Assembly (NCBI GenBank): GCA_028279345.1
Contig: JANQNY010000031.1
Span: 1 to 64,000 of the forward strand
Direction of reading: 5' to 3'
DNA length: 64,000 bases
From: Geminicoccaceae bacterium
Lineage (GTDB): Bacteria > Pseudomonadota > Alphaproteobacteria > Geminicoccales > Geminicoccaceae
Numbering within the stretch: the first letter of the stretch is position 1; every line of letters begins with the position of its first letter. This document shows, piece by piece, positions 16,780 through 25,939 of this stretch. The notes beneath the pieces are model-generated. The model was given only the letters and a program-made list of their open reading frames with translations. It was not told where the DNA came from and ran no database searches. The position numbers were made by a program, and so were the translations under genes.

Positions 16780-16800
16780 AACACCTTGCGGCCAGGTGTT
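16780..16800. promoter_or_regulatory. Inverted repeat upstream of the dapC-like gene
   Basis: AACACCT-tgcggcc-AGGTGTT is a perfect 7-bp inverted repeat with a 7-bp spacer, about 30 bp before the aminotransferase ATG and overlapping a weak promoter-like TTGAAA (16776-16781). It has no following T-run, so an operator or leader stem is likelier than a terminator for the kinase gene. Confidence 0.35.
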
Positions 16801-16831
16801 AACGTCTGATCCAAGGCTTTGAGGTGGCAGC

Positions 16832-18022
16832 ATGGTCAACGCACGGCTGGACGCCCTGCACGAGTTCGCCTTTGCGCGTCTCGCGCGGCTGCTTGCCGAC
16901 GTCCCGCCGGGCGGCGACGGCGCCGACCTGTCGATCGGTGACCCGAAGGGCGCACCACCCGCCTGGCTGATCGACCGGATCGCCGAGCGTGCCGACGCCT
17001 TCAGGGGCTACCCACCGCCTCAGGGCACGCCGGAGCTGCGCCAGGCCATCGCCGCCTGGCTCGAGCAGCGCTACGCCGTGCGCCTCGATGCTGAGCGCGA
17101 GGTTCTGCCCGTCGCCGGCACCAAGGAAGCGCTGCATCTGGTGGCGAGCGTAATGATCGACCCGGTCCCGGTCCCGGGCCGTCCGCCGCCGACTGTGCTG
17201 ATGCCCAACCCGCTCTACCAAGTCTATCTGGGGGCGGCCGTGATGGCTGGGGCCGAGCCGGTGCCGTTGCCAGCCACCGCCGACACCGGCTTTCTCCCCG
17301 ACCTCGACGCCATCCCGGCCGAGGCGCTCGGGCGCTGCCAGCTCTGCTATCTGTGCTCGCCGAGCAACCCGCAAGGCACGGCGGCCGATGCCGCCTACTG
17401 GGCGCGCGCGCTCGAGCTCGCCCGCCGCCACGGCTTCGTCCTGGTCGCCGATGAGTGCTACTCCGAGATCTACCACGCCGAGCCGCCGAAAGGCGCGCTC
17501 CAGGTCGCGGCTGGCACTGGCGGCCTAGACAGGCTTGTCGTCTTCAACTCGCTCTCGAAGCGCTCCAACGCCGCTGGCCTCCGCGTCGGCTTCATGGCCG
17601 GTGATCCGGCGCTGATCGCGGCAACCCTCAAGGTAAGGCGCTATGGTGGTGCCACCATCCCGGTGCCGCTGCAGCACGCCGCGGTGGCGCTCCTTGAAGA
17701 CGAGGCGCATGTCGAGGCGATCCGCGCCGACTACACGGCGAAGATCGATGACGGCCTGGCGCGTCTGAACGGCCGCTACGGCGCCTTTCGCCCGGCGGGT
17801 GGCTTCTTCTTGTGGCTCGACGTCGGCGACGGTGAGGCAGTGGCCCGCGAGCTCTGGGCGCGCGCCGGCATCAAGGTCGTGCCGGGGCGCTACCTGAGCG
17901 CCGAGGCAGCCGACGGCCGGACGCCGGGCGACGCCTACATCCGACTGGCCCTGGTCCACGACCGCGCCACCACCGCGACGGCGCTCGACGCCGTCGTCCA
18001 CCATCTCGACCGTTTGAGCTGA
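16832..18022 (+). CDS. dapC: Class I/II aminotransferase, probable succinyldiaminopimelate aminotransferase DapC
   Basis: 396 residues, fold-type I PLP enzyme. Landmarks are DLSIGDPKGAPP, GYPPPQGTPELRQAIAAWLEQRY, YLCSPSNPQGT, LVADECYSEIYH and the PLP-lysine segment FNSLSKRSNAAGLRVGFMAGD. In alphaproteobacteria this subgroup, often next to ftsK, is annotated DapC, acting in meso-diaminopimelate/lysine synthesis. Substrate cannot be proved from sequence. ftsK follows after 12 bp. Confidence 0.82.
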   Translation: MVNARLDALHEFAFARLARLLADVPPGGDGADLSIGDPKGAPPAWLIDRIAERADAFRGYPPPQGTPELRQAIAAWLEQRYAVRLDAEREVLPVAGTKEALHLVASVMIDPVPVPGRPPPTVLMPNPLYQVYLGAAVMAGAEPVPLPATADTGFLPDLDAIPAEALGRCQLCYLCSPSNPQGTAADAAYWARALELARRHGFVLVADECYSEIYHAEPPKGALQVAAGTGGLDRLVVFNSLSKRSNAAGLRVGFMAGDPALIAATLKVRRYGGATIPVPLQHAAVALLEDEAHVEAIRADYTAKIDDGLARLNGRYGAFRPAGGFFLWLDVGDGEAVARELWARAGIKVVPGRYLSAEAADGRTPGDAYIRLALVHDRATTATALDAVVHHLDRLS

Positions 18023-18034
18023 GGATTCGTCCGG

Positions 18035-20425
18035 ATGGCCACGCACTACGAGACCCCGTTCGTGAGCGACAGCCTGGTGGCGAGCGCCAAGCGCTCGGCC
18101 GTACGCGCGACGGGCGCTTTGATCGTCCTGGCCGCCGCGGCGCTCGCTCTGGCGCTCGCCTTTCATGCGCCGGGCGATCCGAGTTGGAACCAGTCGACCA
18201 TCGCCGAGGTGCGCAACCCGCTCGGCTATCCCGGCGCCGTTCTCAGCGACCTGCTGTTCCAGCTCTTCGGTGCCGCCGCCTGGCTGGTGCCGGCGGCGAT
18301 CGGCGCGTGGGGGCTGCGGTTCGCGTTCCTCGCACCACATCCGCGCCCACTACTACCCTTCACCTTCCTACCGCTCGCGTTGATGGCCGTGGCGGCATCG
18401 CTGGTCGACGAGCGGTCGTTGGCGGCGGCCACCGCTTCGAGCCTGCCGGGCGGCCTCGTCGGCTACGAGCTCTGGAGCCGGCTGTCGCTGACACTGGGCA
18501 TCGCCTACGGCTGGATCTTCTGGGTGCTTGGGCTCGCGACCTCGATCGTCGCTCTGGGGCTACTGCCGCGGGAGACACTGCGGCTCGCCCGCACAGCCAG
18601 GCCTGCAGCCATGAAGGCGTTGCGGTGGAGCGTCGCGCAGGCGCAGGTGGGCATTGCCGAGTTGCGGCGGCGGCAGGTCGGTGCTGCCGTCGGCACGATG
18701 GCGCAGCGGATGCGGCCGCAGGCCCGCAAGCCGGCGCCCGCCGTCGAGCCCACTGTTGCCGCCGCCGAACCGGAGGCGCCCTCCAGCGCGGCCGTCGGGG
18801 CCTTTGCCGCCGAGGTGCCAGTGGCGCCGACGCCTAAGCCGACCTTCGACCGGCGGCCCACGCCGGGCGCCGTCGCGGCGGACGGCTTCCAGCTCCCTGG
18901 GCTTGGACTCCTGGCCGCCGTCAAGACCGGCGCTCGCGCTGCCCCCGACGAACGCGAACTCGAGGAGATCGCGCGCGAACTCGAGAAGGTGCTCGACGAT
19001 TTCGGCGTCAAGGGTGCCATCGTCGACGCCAAGGCAGGGCCCGTCGTGACCCTCTTCGAGCTGGAACCCTCGCCGGGGACGCGCGCCGCGCGGGTGGTGA
19101 GCCTCGCCGAGGACATCGCCCGGTCGCTCTCCGCGGTCTCGGTGCGCGTCGCCGTCGTGCGCGGCCGCAACGTGATCGGGGTCGAGCTGCCGAACCCGGT
19201 GCGCGAGACCGTCTATCTGCGCGAGGTGCTGGGCTCGGAGGCCGCCGCCAACCCACGCATCCGGCTCGGCCTGGCGCTCGGGCGCGACATCTCGGGCGAG
19301 CCGGTCATGGCCGACCTCGCGCGGATGCCGCATCTGTTGATCGCCGGCACCACCGGCTCGGGCAAGTCGGTGGCGATCAACGCGATGATCCTCTCGCTGC
19401 TCTACAAGCACACGCCCGAGGACGTGCGCTTCATCATGATCGATCCGAAGGTCATCGAGCTCTCGGTCTATGACGGCATCCCGCATCTCCTGTCGCCGGT
19501 GGTGACGGAGCCCGCCAAGGCGGTGGTCGCCCTCAAATGGGCGGTGCGGCAGATGGATCACCGCTATCGGCTCATGTCGCACCTCGGCGTGCGCGACGTG
19601 CACGCCTACAATCGGCGCTTGCGGGAGGCGCGCGACACGGGCGAGGCGCTCACCCGCCGCGTCCAGATCGGCTACGATGCCACGACCGGCCTGCCGCAGT
19701 TCGAGGAGCAGCCGATCGACACGACACCCCTGCCGCAAATCGTCGTCGTCGTCGACGAGGTCGCGGACCTCATGCTCACTGCCGGCAAGGAGGTGGAAGC
19801 GCAGATCCAGCGGCTGTCGCAGAAGGCCCGCGCCGCCGGCATTCATCTCATCGTTGCCACGCAACGGCCCTCGGTCGACGTCTTGACGGGCGTCATCAAG
19901 GCCAACATGCCCTGCCGCATCAGCTTCCGCGTGAGCTCCAAGATCGACAGCCGGACCGTCCTCGGCGAGCCCGGCGCCGAGCAGCTTCTGGGCCAGGGCG
20001 ACATGCTCTTCATCAACTCGGGCGAACCGGCGCGCCGGGTGCACGGGCCGCTGGTCAGCGACGCCGAGGTCGAACGGGTAGTGGGCCATCTCAAGGCCCA
20101 GGGCACGCCTGACTATCTGCACGACGTCACGAGCGAGGAGCCGAGCTCGACAGGTGCGCCCACCAGCAGCGGCTTTGCGGGCGACCTCTTCGCCTCCAAC
20201 GTCGAGACCGGCGATGGCGAGGACGCGCAGTACAACGAAGCGCTCAAGATCGTCACCGAGGAGCAGCGCGCGACCACGAGCTTCCTGCAGCGCAAGATGC
20301 GGATCGGCTACAACACCGCCGCCCGCCTCATCGAGCGTATGGAGGAGGACGGCTACGTCTCCGCCGCAGACCATGTCGGCCGCCGCAACGTGCTGATGGG
20401 CCGCGATGGGGTGGAAGAGGTCTAG
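18035..20425 (+). CDS. ftsK: DNA translocase FtsK
   Basis: 796 residues. N-terminal membrane region (about residues 25-190, four helices), a proline/alanine-rich linker, then the motor: LLIAGTTGSGKSVAINAMI (Walker A), FIMIDPKVIELSVYDGIPHLL, IVVVVDEVADLM (Walker B) and QRPSVDVLTGVIKANMPCRISFRVSSKIDSRT. The C-terminal gamma winged-helix domain (EEQRATTSFLQRKMRIGYNTAARLIERME) reads chromosome-orienting KOPS sites. It pumps DNA at the division septum for dimer resolution and segregation. Membrane region shorter than in E. coli, as usual in this class. Confidence 0.96.
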   Translation: MATHYETPFVSDSLVASAKRSAVRATGALIVLAAAALALALAFHAPGDPSWNQSTIAEVRNPLGYPGAVLSDLLFQLFGAAAWLVPAAIGAWGLRFAFLAPHPRPLLPFTFLPLALMAVAASLVDERSLAAATASSLPGGLVGYELWSRLSLTLGIAYGWIFWVLGLATSIVALGLLPRETLRLARTARPAAMKALRWSVAQAQVGIAELRRRQVGAAVGTMAQRMRPQARKPAPAVEPTVAAAEPEAPSSAAVGAFAAEVPVAPTPKPTFDRRPTPGAVAADGFQLPGLGLLAAVKTGARAAPDERELEEIARELEKVLDDFGVKGAIVDAKAGPVVTLFELEPSPGTRAARVVSLAEDIARSLSAVSVRVAVVRGRNVIGVELPNPVRETVYLREVLGSEAAANPRIRLGLALGRDISGEPVMADLARMPHLLIAGTTGSGKSVAINAMILSLLYKHTPEDVRFIMIDPKVIELSVYDGIPHLLSPVVTEPAKAVVALKWAVRQMDHRYRLMSHLGVRDVHAYNRRLREARDTGEALTRRVQIGYDATTGLPQFEEQPIDTTPLPQIVVVVDEVADLMLTAGKEVEAQIQRLSQKARAAGIHLIVATQRPSVDVLTGVIKANMPCRISFRVSSKIDSRTVLGEPGAEQLLGQGDMLFINSGEPARRVHGPLVSDAEVERVVGHLKAQGTPDYLHDVTSEEPSSTGAPTSSGFAGDLFASNVETGDGEDAQYNEALKIVTEEQRATTSFLQRKMRIGYNTAARLIERMEEDGYVSAADHVGRRNVLMGRDGVEEV

Positions 20426-20453
20426 CGCAAAGCGCCTACGCGGCTGAACCCGG

Positions 20454-21287
20454 TCACTGCCTGGGCGCCACGGCTTGTTCCAACTCGGCGACCGTCACCT
20501 TGATCGCGTCGGTGTTGATCCTGATGAAGCCGTCGAGGGCTCGGTCCATGTCCAGGATGACGAGCATCACGACGGCCAGCAAGATGGCGAAAGCAAAGGT
20601 GCGCCAGGTCAGCGGCCGGCCGCGCAAGGCGGAGTTGTTGCCGGCCAAGGCCAAGGCCCCCATCGCGGTAAAGAGCAGCATCAGCTCAGCAACCGGCGGG
20701 ATGGTCTCCGACGCAGCAGCGACGCGGCGTGTATGCGCGTCGAGCACGTCTGTCACGGCGCGCGCCACGGCCACCTGAATGGGTGGCGGCGTCTCACCGC
20801 CGATGGCGTCGAGGGTCGCCGGCCAAAGCGCAGCCTGGGCGTCGAGCGTCCGCTCGATCGAGGCCTCGAGACCGTCTTCCGTCCGCAGCGTTCGGTTGCG
20901 GAAGTCGCGCGACCGCGCGTAGTCGAGCAGCGCCTCCTGGAGAGCGGAGCGGCCCGGTTCCGCGACGAGGTCGGCATTCAGGAACGCGGTGCTGAGCGCT
21001 GCCGCCTCTTCGGTGATCGCGTCGTTGCGGTCATTGTGCCAGCCAAGTGCCGAAGCGAAGGTAAAGGCGAGCAGCAGGCCGAGGAGGCCAAGGATCGCAC
21101 CGCGGCTAGTGTCGCCCGGGATCGCCTTCGGCGGCGTATGGTCGTAGCCCCTAGCCAGATAGGTCGCTCGCCCCGCCCGATATCCGAGATACGAGCAAGC
21201 CGGCAGCGCCGTCAGCAGGCCCACCGCCACGATCCAGAGCGGAGCGAACGGCACATCCAGGTGCGAATAGATGTGCTCTGGCTCCAT
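20454..21287 (-). CDS. DUF4239-family membrane protein
   Basis: 277 residues. TM helices near the N-terminus (PLWIVAVGLLTALPACSYLGY), at GAILGLLGLLLAFTFASALG, and a C-terminal pair (ELMLLFTAMGALALAG; FAFAILLAVVMLVILDMDRALDGFIRI). A helical soluble segment lies between. The GLLLAFTFASA and ILDMDRP/RALDG-like motifs are those of the bestrophin-like DUF4239 family; function unknown. The start is ambiguous: ATG 21287 has GAAGG upstream, while ATG 21317 would add ten residues. Confidence 0.8.
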   Translation of the reverse strand: MEPEHIYSHLDVPFAPLWIVAVGLLTALPACSYLGYRAGRATYLARGYDHTPPKAIPGDTSRGAILGLLGLLLAFTFASALGWHNDRNDAITEEAAALSTAFLNADLVAEPGRSALQEALLDYARSRDFRNRTLRTEDGLEASIERTLDAQAALWPATLDAIGGETPPPIQVAVARAVTDVLDAHTRRVAAASETIPPVAELMLLFTAMGALALAGNNSALRGRPLTWRTFAFAILLAVVMLVILDMDRALDGFIRINTDAIKVTVAELEQAVAPRQ

Positions 21288-21537
21288 CCCGACCCTTCCC
21301 ACGTAGTCTGCCGCCAATCGACGGCGCCGGTGCTAGGTGAACGCGCGGCACCGGTCCACGGTCTACGCGCAACTTGAGGCAGGTTGCGCATAGGCGTTGG
21401 CCGACTGGTCTGCGCCGTCTCGACCGCGCGTCGTCCCTTACCCCATTCCTGACCGCGACCGATGCGCTAGTAGCCTGCGGCACCGAACTTCACCAAGTTG
21501 GCGTAGCGAATGTCGCCAGCCTTCGGAAGGAGCCGGC
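21288..21537. promoter_or_regulatory. Divergent control region between DUF4239 gene and P450, with two inverted repeats
   Basis: 250 bp with two perfect 7-bp inverted repeats. One is CCGGTGC (21327-21333) with GCACCGG (21348-21354), 14-bp spacer. The other is GCGCAAC (21367-21373) with GTTGCGC (21383-21389), 9-bp spacer. Their positions suit operators for a repressor of the P450 or the membrane-protein gene. No regulator gene is adjacent and promoter boxes are not clear. Confidence 0.35.
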
Positions 21538-22866
21538 GTGTCGAGCCTGCCCCCGCCCCGAAGTTGGCCCGTGCTCGGTATTCTACCGGCGATGCAGCGG
21601 GCGCCCCACGATGCGCTGGAGGGGCTTTGGGCGGCGCAGGGTGATCATGCTACGGCCCGCGTCGGCCCCTTGACCCTGCATCTCCTGAGCGATGCCGAGG
21701 TCTGCCGCGGGCTCCTGCGGGCGTCGGAGAACAAGCAGAAGAAGAGCATCTTCTATGAGAAGCTGAAGCCGGCGTTTGGCGACGGCCTGCTCACGAGCGG
21801 CGGCGAGCCCTGGCGCCGGCACCGGGCGATGATTCAACCTCTGCTGACGCCGCGCGCCGTGCGCACCTACCTGCCCATCATCACCCGCGTGACCGAGCGA
21901 CTGATCGAGGACTGGCGTCGCCAGGCTGCGCAGGGCGCTTCGGTCGACGCCGCGGCCAGTTCCGCCTTCCTTGCGCGCGAGGTCACGGTACGTGCGCTGT
22001 TCGGTGATGATACCGACGCCGCGTCCGCGGACCTCACCGACGCTCTGACGACCATGGAACGTTGGATCGCGAGGCGCTTCTGGTCGCTGATCGATCCGGA
22101 GCTGTTTCCGAGCAGCGACCGCCGGCGGCATCGCGAGGCCGTGGCCGCCGTCGACCGCCTGATCCATGAGCTGATCCGACGACGGCGTGCGGAGCCCGAG
22201 GGGCGCGACGACGTGCTGGCGCGGCTGGTGCGGGCCCGCGACGAGACCGGCGCTCTTTCGGAGCGGCAGCTCCGCGACGAGGTGACGACCCTCTATCTCG
22301 CCGGTCAGGAGACGACGGCGCAGGCGCTCACCTTCACGCTCTGGCTGCTCGCGCGGCACAAGGAGAGCCAGGAGCGGCTGCGAGCGGAGGTCGTCGAGGT
22401 TATGGGCGACGGCCTGCCTGGGGCCGACCAGGTCCGCCACCTCGACTGGACGCGCGCGTGCATCGACGAGAGCATGCGCCTCTACCCGCCTGTCTGGTTG
22501 GTGGGGCGCGAGACCAAGCAGCCGCTCGATCTCGGCCGCGTGCATCTGGCAAGGGGTAGCATCTGCTCGATCGCGCCTTGGATCCTGCATCGACGTCACG
22601 ACGTCTGGAGCGACGCGGACGCGTTCCGGCCAGAGCGGTTTCTCGATGCAGCGCCGCGGCGTGCCTACATGCCGTTCGGCGCGGGTCCGCGCAATTGCGT
22701 CGGCCGCGACCTAGCGCTTTTGGAACTGGTGCTGGCATTGGCCATGCTCGTTCGCACCTTCCGCATGGAGGACGCCACGCCGACGCCGATTGCCGCCAAG
22801 CCCTATGTCAGCCTCAAGCCGGAGCCCGCCCCGCTCCTCCGCCTGACGGCCACGGGTGCGATCTAG
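21538..22866 (+). CDS. Cytochrome P450
   Basis: 442 residues. Proline-rich N-terminus (PPPRSWPVLGIL), C-helix WRRHR, I-helix oxygen-activation motif LAGQETTAQAL, K-helix ESMR, PERF loop (FRPERFLDA) and the heme-thiolate FGAGPRNCVGRDLA. No membrane anchor, so soluble; redox partners are not encoded nearby. Substrate unknown; the I-helix and SIFYEKLKPAFGDGLLTSGGEPW segment resemble bacterial CYP4-like fatty-acid/alkane hydroxylases. The start is the GTG at 21538 behind GGAAGGAG; no better ATG precedes it. The stop shares a CTAG with the convergent efflux gene. Confidence 0.9.
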   Translation: MSSLPPPRSWPVLGILPAMQRAPHDALEGLWAAQGDHATARVGPLTLHLLSDAEVCRGLLRASENKQKKSIFYEKLKPAFGDGLLTSGGEPWRRHRAMIQPLLTPRAVRTYLPIITRVTERLIEDWRRQAAQGASVDAAASSAFLAREVTVRALFGDDTDAASADLTDALTTMERWIARRFWSLIDPELFPSSDRRRHREAVAAVDRLIHELIRRRRAEPEGRDDVLARLVRARDETGALSERQLRDEVTTLYLAGQETTAQALTFTLWLLARHKESQERLRAEVVEVMGDGLPGADQVRHLDWTRACIDESMRLYPPVWLVGRETKQPLDLGRVHLARGSICSIAPWILHRRHDVWSDADAFRPERFLDAAPRRAYMPFGAGPRNCVGRDLALLELVLALAMLVRTFRMEDATPTPIAAKPYVSLKPEPAPLLRLTATGAI

Positions 22867-24071
22867 GCCGGCCGCTCCATCGCCTTCGGATCGTCACGGT
22901 AGATAAGGACCAGGGCAGCGGTCATGACGAAGCCGGCGACGAGCATGCCGATCAGCATGGGATAGGGCGTGCCGTTCTGCATGACGCCGACGAGCTGCGC
23001 CACGACCGAGGCCACGGCCATCTGGATGAAGCCCGTAAGCCCCGAGGCGGTCCCGGCCAGGTTGGGGTCGACCGAGAGCGCGCCCGCCTGCGCGTTGGGC
23101 ATGCCGAGACCCTGACCGTAGGCCGTCACCATGATCGGCAAGAACAACGCCGCTGGTACCCAGAAGCCGTTGAGCATGAGGAGGAGCGTGGTGGCGATGC
23201 CGGCGAGCACCAGGATCGTGCCGACGACGATCATCCGCTCGAGCCCGAACCACGCAGACAGACGGGCCGCGGTGAGGTTCCCCATCATGAAGCCGAAGGC
23301 GTTGGCGATGAACCAGAGGCCGTAGACGGCCGCAGGCTCGCCCATGACCTCCTGCACGACGTAGGGCGCACCGGCGAGGAAGGCGAAGAAGGCGCAAAAG
23401 GATCCGGTGCCGTGCAGCACATAGCCCAGGAAATGCGGGTGGCGTGCGAGCGCGCCCGCGCCGGCCATGAAGCGTCCTCCGGTTCTGGCGGCGGTGGCGG
23501 CGGGCCGCGTCTCGGGCAAGGCGCGCAAGCTGACGACGGACAGGATGATGGCGGCGATGCCGGGCAGGAGGAAGTTGAAACGCCAGGACGTGAGATCGAC
23601 GAGAAAGCCGCCGATCGTCGGCGAGATCATCGGCACGGCAACCATGCCGGTCGTGAGCCAGGCGATCATCTCGGCCGAGCGTGAGCGGTCAAAGAGGTCA
23701 CGGACGATCGTGCGCGCGAGCACCATGCCCGCGATGCCGCCGGCTGCCTGGATGATGCGGCCCAAAATCAAGAGCTCGATCGTGGGGGCCAGGGTGCAGA
23801 TGAGGCTGCCGACGCCGAACATCACAATGGCGACGAGGAGGACGGGGCGCCGGCCGTGGCGGTCGGCCAGGGGCCCATAGGCCAGGGTGCCGAAGGCCAT
23901 GGCGAGGCCGGACAGGCTGAAGACCAGCTGCGCTGTCGCGACGTCGACGGCAAAGGCCCGCTGGATCGCCGGCAGCGCGGGGAGGAAGATCTGCATGGCG
24001 AATGGGCCCATGGCCGTCAGCGCCACGAGGAGCAGCAAGAACCCGTGCGAAGCCGGCTGCCGATCAGCCAA
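22863..24071 (-). CDS. Bcr/CflA-family multidrug efflux MFS transporter
   Basis: 402 residues, about twelve TM helices. The N-terminal GPFAMQIFLPALPAIQRAF, the motif YGPLADRHGRRPVLL after TM2 and RIIQAAGGIAGMVLARTIVRDLF are typical of Bcr/CflA drug-proton antiporters. It probably exports toxic small molecules from the cytoplasm. It starts with TTG and ends in a 4-bp overlap with the stop of the P450, transcribed towards it. Confidence 0.9.
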   Translation of the reverse strand: MADRQPASHGFLLLLVALTAMGPFAMQIFLPALPAIQRAFAVDVATAQLVFSLSGLAMAFGTLAYGPLADRHGRRPVLLVAIVMFGVGSLICTLAPTIELLILGRIIQAAGGIAGMVLARTIVRDLFDRSRSAEMIAWLTTGMVAVPMISPTIGGFLVDLTSWRFNFLLPGIAAIILSVVSLRALPETRPAATAARTGGRFMAGAGALARHPHFLGYVLHGTGSFCAFFAFLAGAPYVVQEVMGEPAAVYGLWFIANAFGFMMGNLTAARLSAWFGLERMIVVGTILVLAGIATTLLLMLNGFWVPAALFLPIMVTAYGQGLGMPNAQAGALSVDPNLAGTASGLTGFIQMAVASVVAQLVGVMQNGTPYPMLIGMLVAGFVMTAALVLIYRDDPKAMERPA

Positions 24072-24237
24072 CGAGGTTTCCCTTCATTCTGCTGGACAGC
24101 GCGGCCGCCCCCCACCACGTGGTAGAGCGTGTTGAAGCGCCGTTCGAAGTCAATGGCGGCCGCTGTCGGACCAGCCATGCAGCAGCCCTAGTGCGTGCAG
24201 GCTGCACCGCCGGCGATCTAGCAACCAGGAGAACTCC
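24072..24237. promoter_or_regulatory. Divergent region with 10-bp perfect palindrome
   Basis: It lies between the efflux pump (minus) and the CBS-BON gene (plus). ACCACGTGGT at 24114-24123 is a perfect 10-bp palindrome about 40 bp upstream of the efflux start, a plausible repressor site. GCAGCC and GGCTGC at about 24180-24205 could form a short stem. Nothing else stands out. Confidence 0.35.
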
Positions 24238-24933
24238 ATGCGTGCCCGCGACATCATGACGACCGAGATCGTAACGGTCGCTCCCTCCACGCCCGTGAGC
24301 GCCATCGCCAGCCTCCTGGTCGAGCGCAAGATCAGTGCCGTGCCCGTGGTGGACGACGGCCAGCTCGTCGGGCTCGTCTCGGAAGGAGACCTGATGCATC
24401 GCGAGGAGACCGGCACCGAGACGCGCCCATCCTGGTGGAGCGAGCTGTTCCGCGCGCCCGACGATCGTGCGCGCGCCTACCTGAAGGCACACGGTCAGAA
24501 CGCCGCCGCCGTCATGACGGCCGATCTGCACACGGTTGGACCCGACACGGACATGGAGGAGGTGGCATCAGAGATGAGCCGCCACCGCGTCAAGCGTCTG
24601 CCGGTGGTGGAAAAGGGCAAGCTCTTGGGTATCGTCAGCCGCGCCGACCTCTTGCGCTTGATGGTGAACGCCGCGCACGACGCGAAGGAGCCGGTGGCGG
24701 TGAACGATCACCAGCTCGTCGAGGCGATCACTAAGGAGATCCAAAAGGCGGGCCTGGCGACCACGACGACGCTCAACGTGATCGCTACCGACGGTACCAT
24801 CAGCCTCTGGGGGTTCGTCGCCAGCGACACCGAGAAGAAGGCGGTGGAGGTGGCGGCGGCCGGCATGTCCGGCGTCAAGGGCGTCGAGAATCACCTCGCC
24901 GTTCGTCCGCCCTACCTCACGGGGGCCTATTAG
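24238..24933 (+). CDS. CBS-pair protein with C-terminal BON domain
   Basis: 231 residues. CBS1 (residues 1-60: ARDIMTTEIVTVAPSTPVSAIASLLVERKISAVPVVDDG) and CBS2 (about 85-142: AAVMTADLHTVGPDTDMEEVASEM) make a Bateman module that usually binds adenine nucleotides. A BON domain follows (about 155-228: ITKEIQKAGLATTTTLNVIATDGTISLWGFV). Likely an energy- or stress-sensing regulatory protein; the partner is unknown. AGGAG lies seven bases before the ATG. Confidence 0.9.
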   Translation: MRARDIMTTEIVTVAPSTPVSAIASLLVERKISAVPVVDDGQLVGLVSEGDLMHREETGTETRPSWWSELFRAPDDRARAYLKAHGQNAAAVMTADLHTVGPDTDMEEVASEMSRHRVKRLPVVEKGKLLGIVSRADLLRLMVNAAHDAKEPVAVNDHQLVEAITKEIQKAGLATTTTLNVIATDGTISLWGFVASDTEKKAVEVAAAGMSGVKGVENHLAVRPPYLTGAY

Positions 24934-25003
24934 GCGGCGTGACCCGCGCCGCTCCGGCAAGCGTCGCCAGCGGGCGGCGCTCCGCACCGAGCTCGGATAA
25001 GCC

Positions 25004-25906
25004 ATGGCCGCTCTGTCGGGCGTCGCCTATGTCGACGGCGCCTATGTGCCGATCGCAGAGGCGAAGATCTCGGTCTTGGACTGGGGCTTTCTCCATTCCG
25101 ATGCGACTTACGACGTGGTGCATGTCTGGAAAGGGCGCTTCTTTCGGCTGGACGAGCACATCGATCGGTTCTTGGCTTCTGCCGCGCGGCTTCACCTGAC
25201 GTTGCCGGTGGAGCGCGACGCATTGGCACGCATCCTTGCCGAGTGCACGCGGCGCTCGGGCTACGAAGACGCCTATGTCGAGATGATCCTCACCCGAGGC
25301 GTGTCCCCCACCTTTTCCAGAGACCCGCGAGACGCCGAGAACCGACTAATCTGCTTTGCCATCCCGTTCGGATGGATTCTGCGACCCGAGCAACGCGAAC
25401 GAGGCCTCTCCCTTGCCGTCTCGGACATACAGCGAATCCCGCCCCAATCCGTCGATCCGCGCGTGAAGAACTACCACTGGCTGGATTTCGTGATGGGCCT
25501 CTACGAGGCCTACGAGCGCGGTGCTGCCACGGTCGTTCTGCAAGATGCCTCCGGCAACATCACGGAGGGGCCGGGCTTCAACGTGTTCATCGTCAACGGG
25601 CGATCCATCGCGACACCGGACCGAGGCGTTCTCGAAGGCATCACCCGCCGATCGGCCATCGAGATTGCGAGAGAGCACGGTCTGCAGGTTCAAGTACGGC
25701 CGATACCCACGGCGGCGTTGCTCGCGGCCGACGAAGCCTTCGCCACGTCTACCGCCGGCGGCATCATGCCGATTACAGTCGTCGACCAAGCACCGATTGC
25801 AGGTGGTCAAGTCGGCGATGTCACCAGATTACTCATACAAAGCTATTGGGATAAACACGTGGACCCCGATTGGTCGACCAGCGTCGTTGATATTCTGTCA
25901 GCGTGA
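25004..25906 (+). CDS. Class IV PLP aminotransferase (D-amino-acid or branched-chain type)
   Basis: 300 residues, fold-type IV. YVDGAYVPIAEAKISVLDWGFLHSDATYDVV is the family start; R47/FFRLDEHIDRF, LTRGVS, the PLP lysine in DPRVKNYHWLD, the glutamate in GNITEGPGFNVFIV and EAFATSTAGGIMPI follow. It transfers amino groups between amino acids and keto acids; D-alanine and R-amine transaminases share these motifs, so the substrate is open. Codon use shifts towards A/T-ending codons (AGA, TTA, ATA, AAA) in the last 40 codons. The ribosome site is weak. Confidence 0.87.
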   Translation: MAALSGVAYVDGAYVPIAEAKISVLDWGFLHSDATYDVVHVWKGRFFRLDEHIDRFLASAARLHLTLPVERDALARILAECTRRSGYEDAYVEMILTRGVSPTFSRDPRDAENRLICFAIPFGWILRPEQRERGLSLAVSDIQRIPPQSVDPRVKNYHWLDFVMGLYEAYERGAATVVLQDASGNITEGPGFNVFIVNGRSIATPDRGVLEGITRRSAIEIAREHGLQVQVRPIPTAALLAADEAFATSTAGGIMPITVVDQAPIAGGQVGDVTRLLIQSYWDKHVDPDWSTSVVDILSA

Positions 25907-25939
25907 CTTGCCGTAGTTTGCCGGCGTAGCGCCGCCACT

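Noticed and set aside
18560..20374. 604-codon frame antisense to ftsK
   Set aside because: His/Arg/Asp/Gly-rich shadow typical of high-G+C coding strands; FtsK motifs on the plus strand are complete.
20426..20453. Possible terminator between ftsK and the DUF4239 gene
   Set aside because: Only a 4-bp GCGC stem and no T-run; not convincing.
24100..24123. CACGTG within the palindrome as a eukaryote-like E-box
   Set aside because: Coincidence in bacterial DNA; only the 10-bp palindrome is noted as a possible operator.
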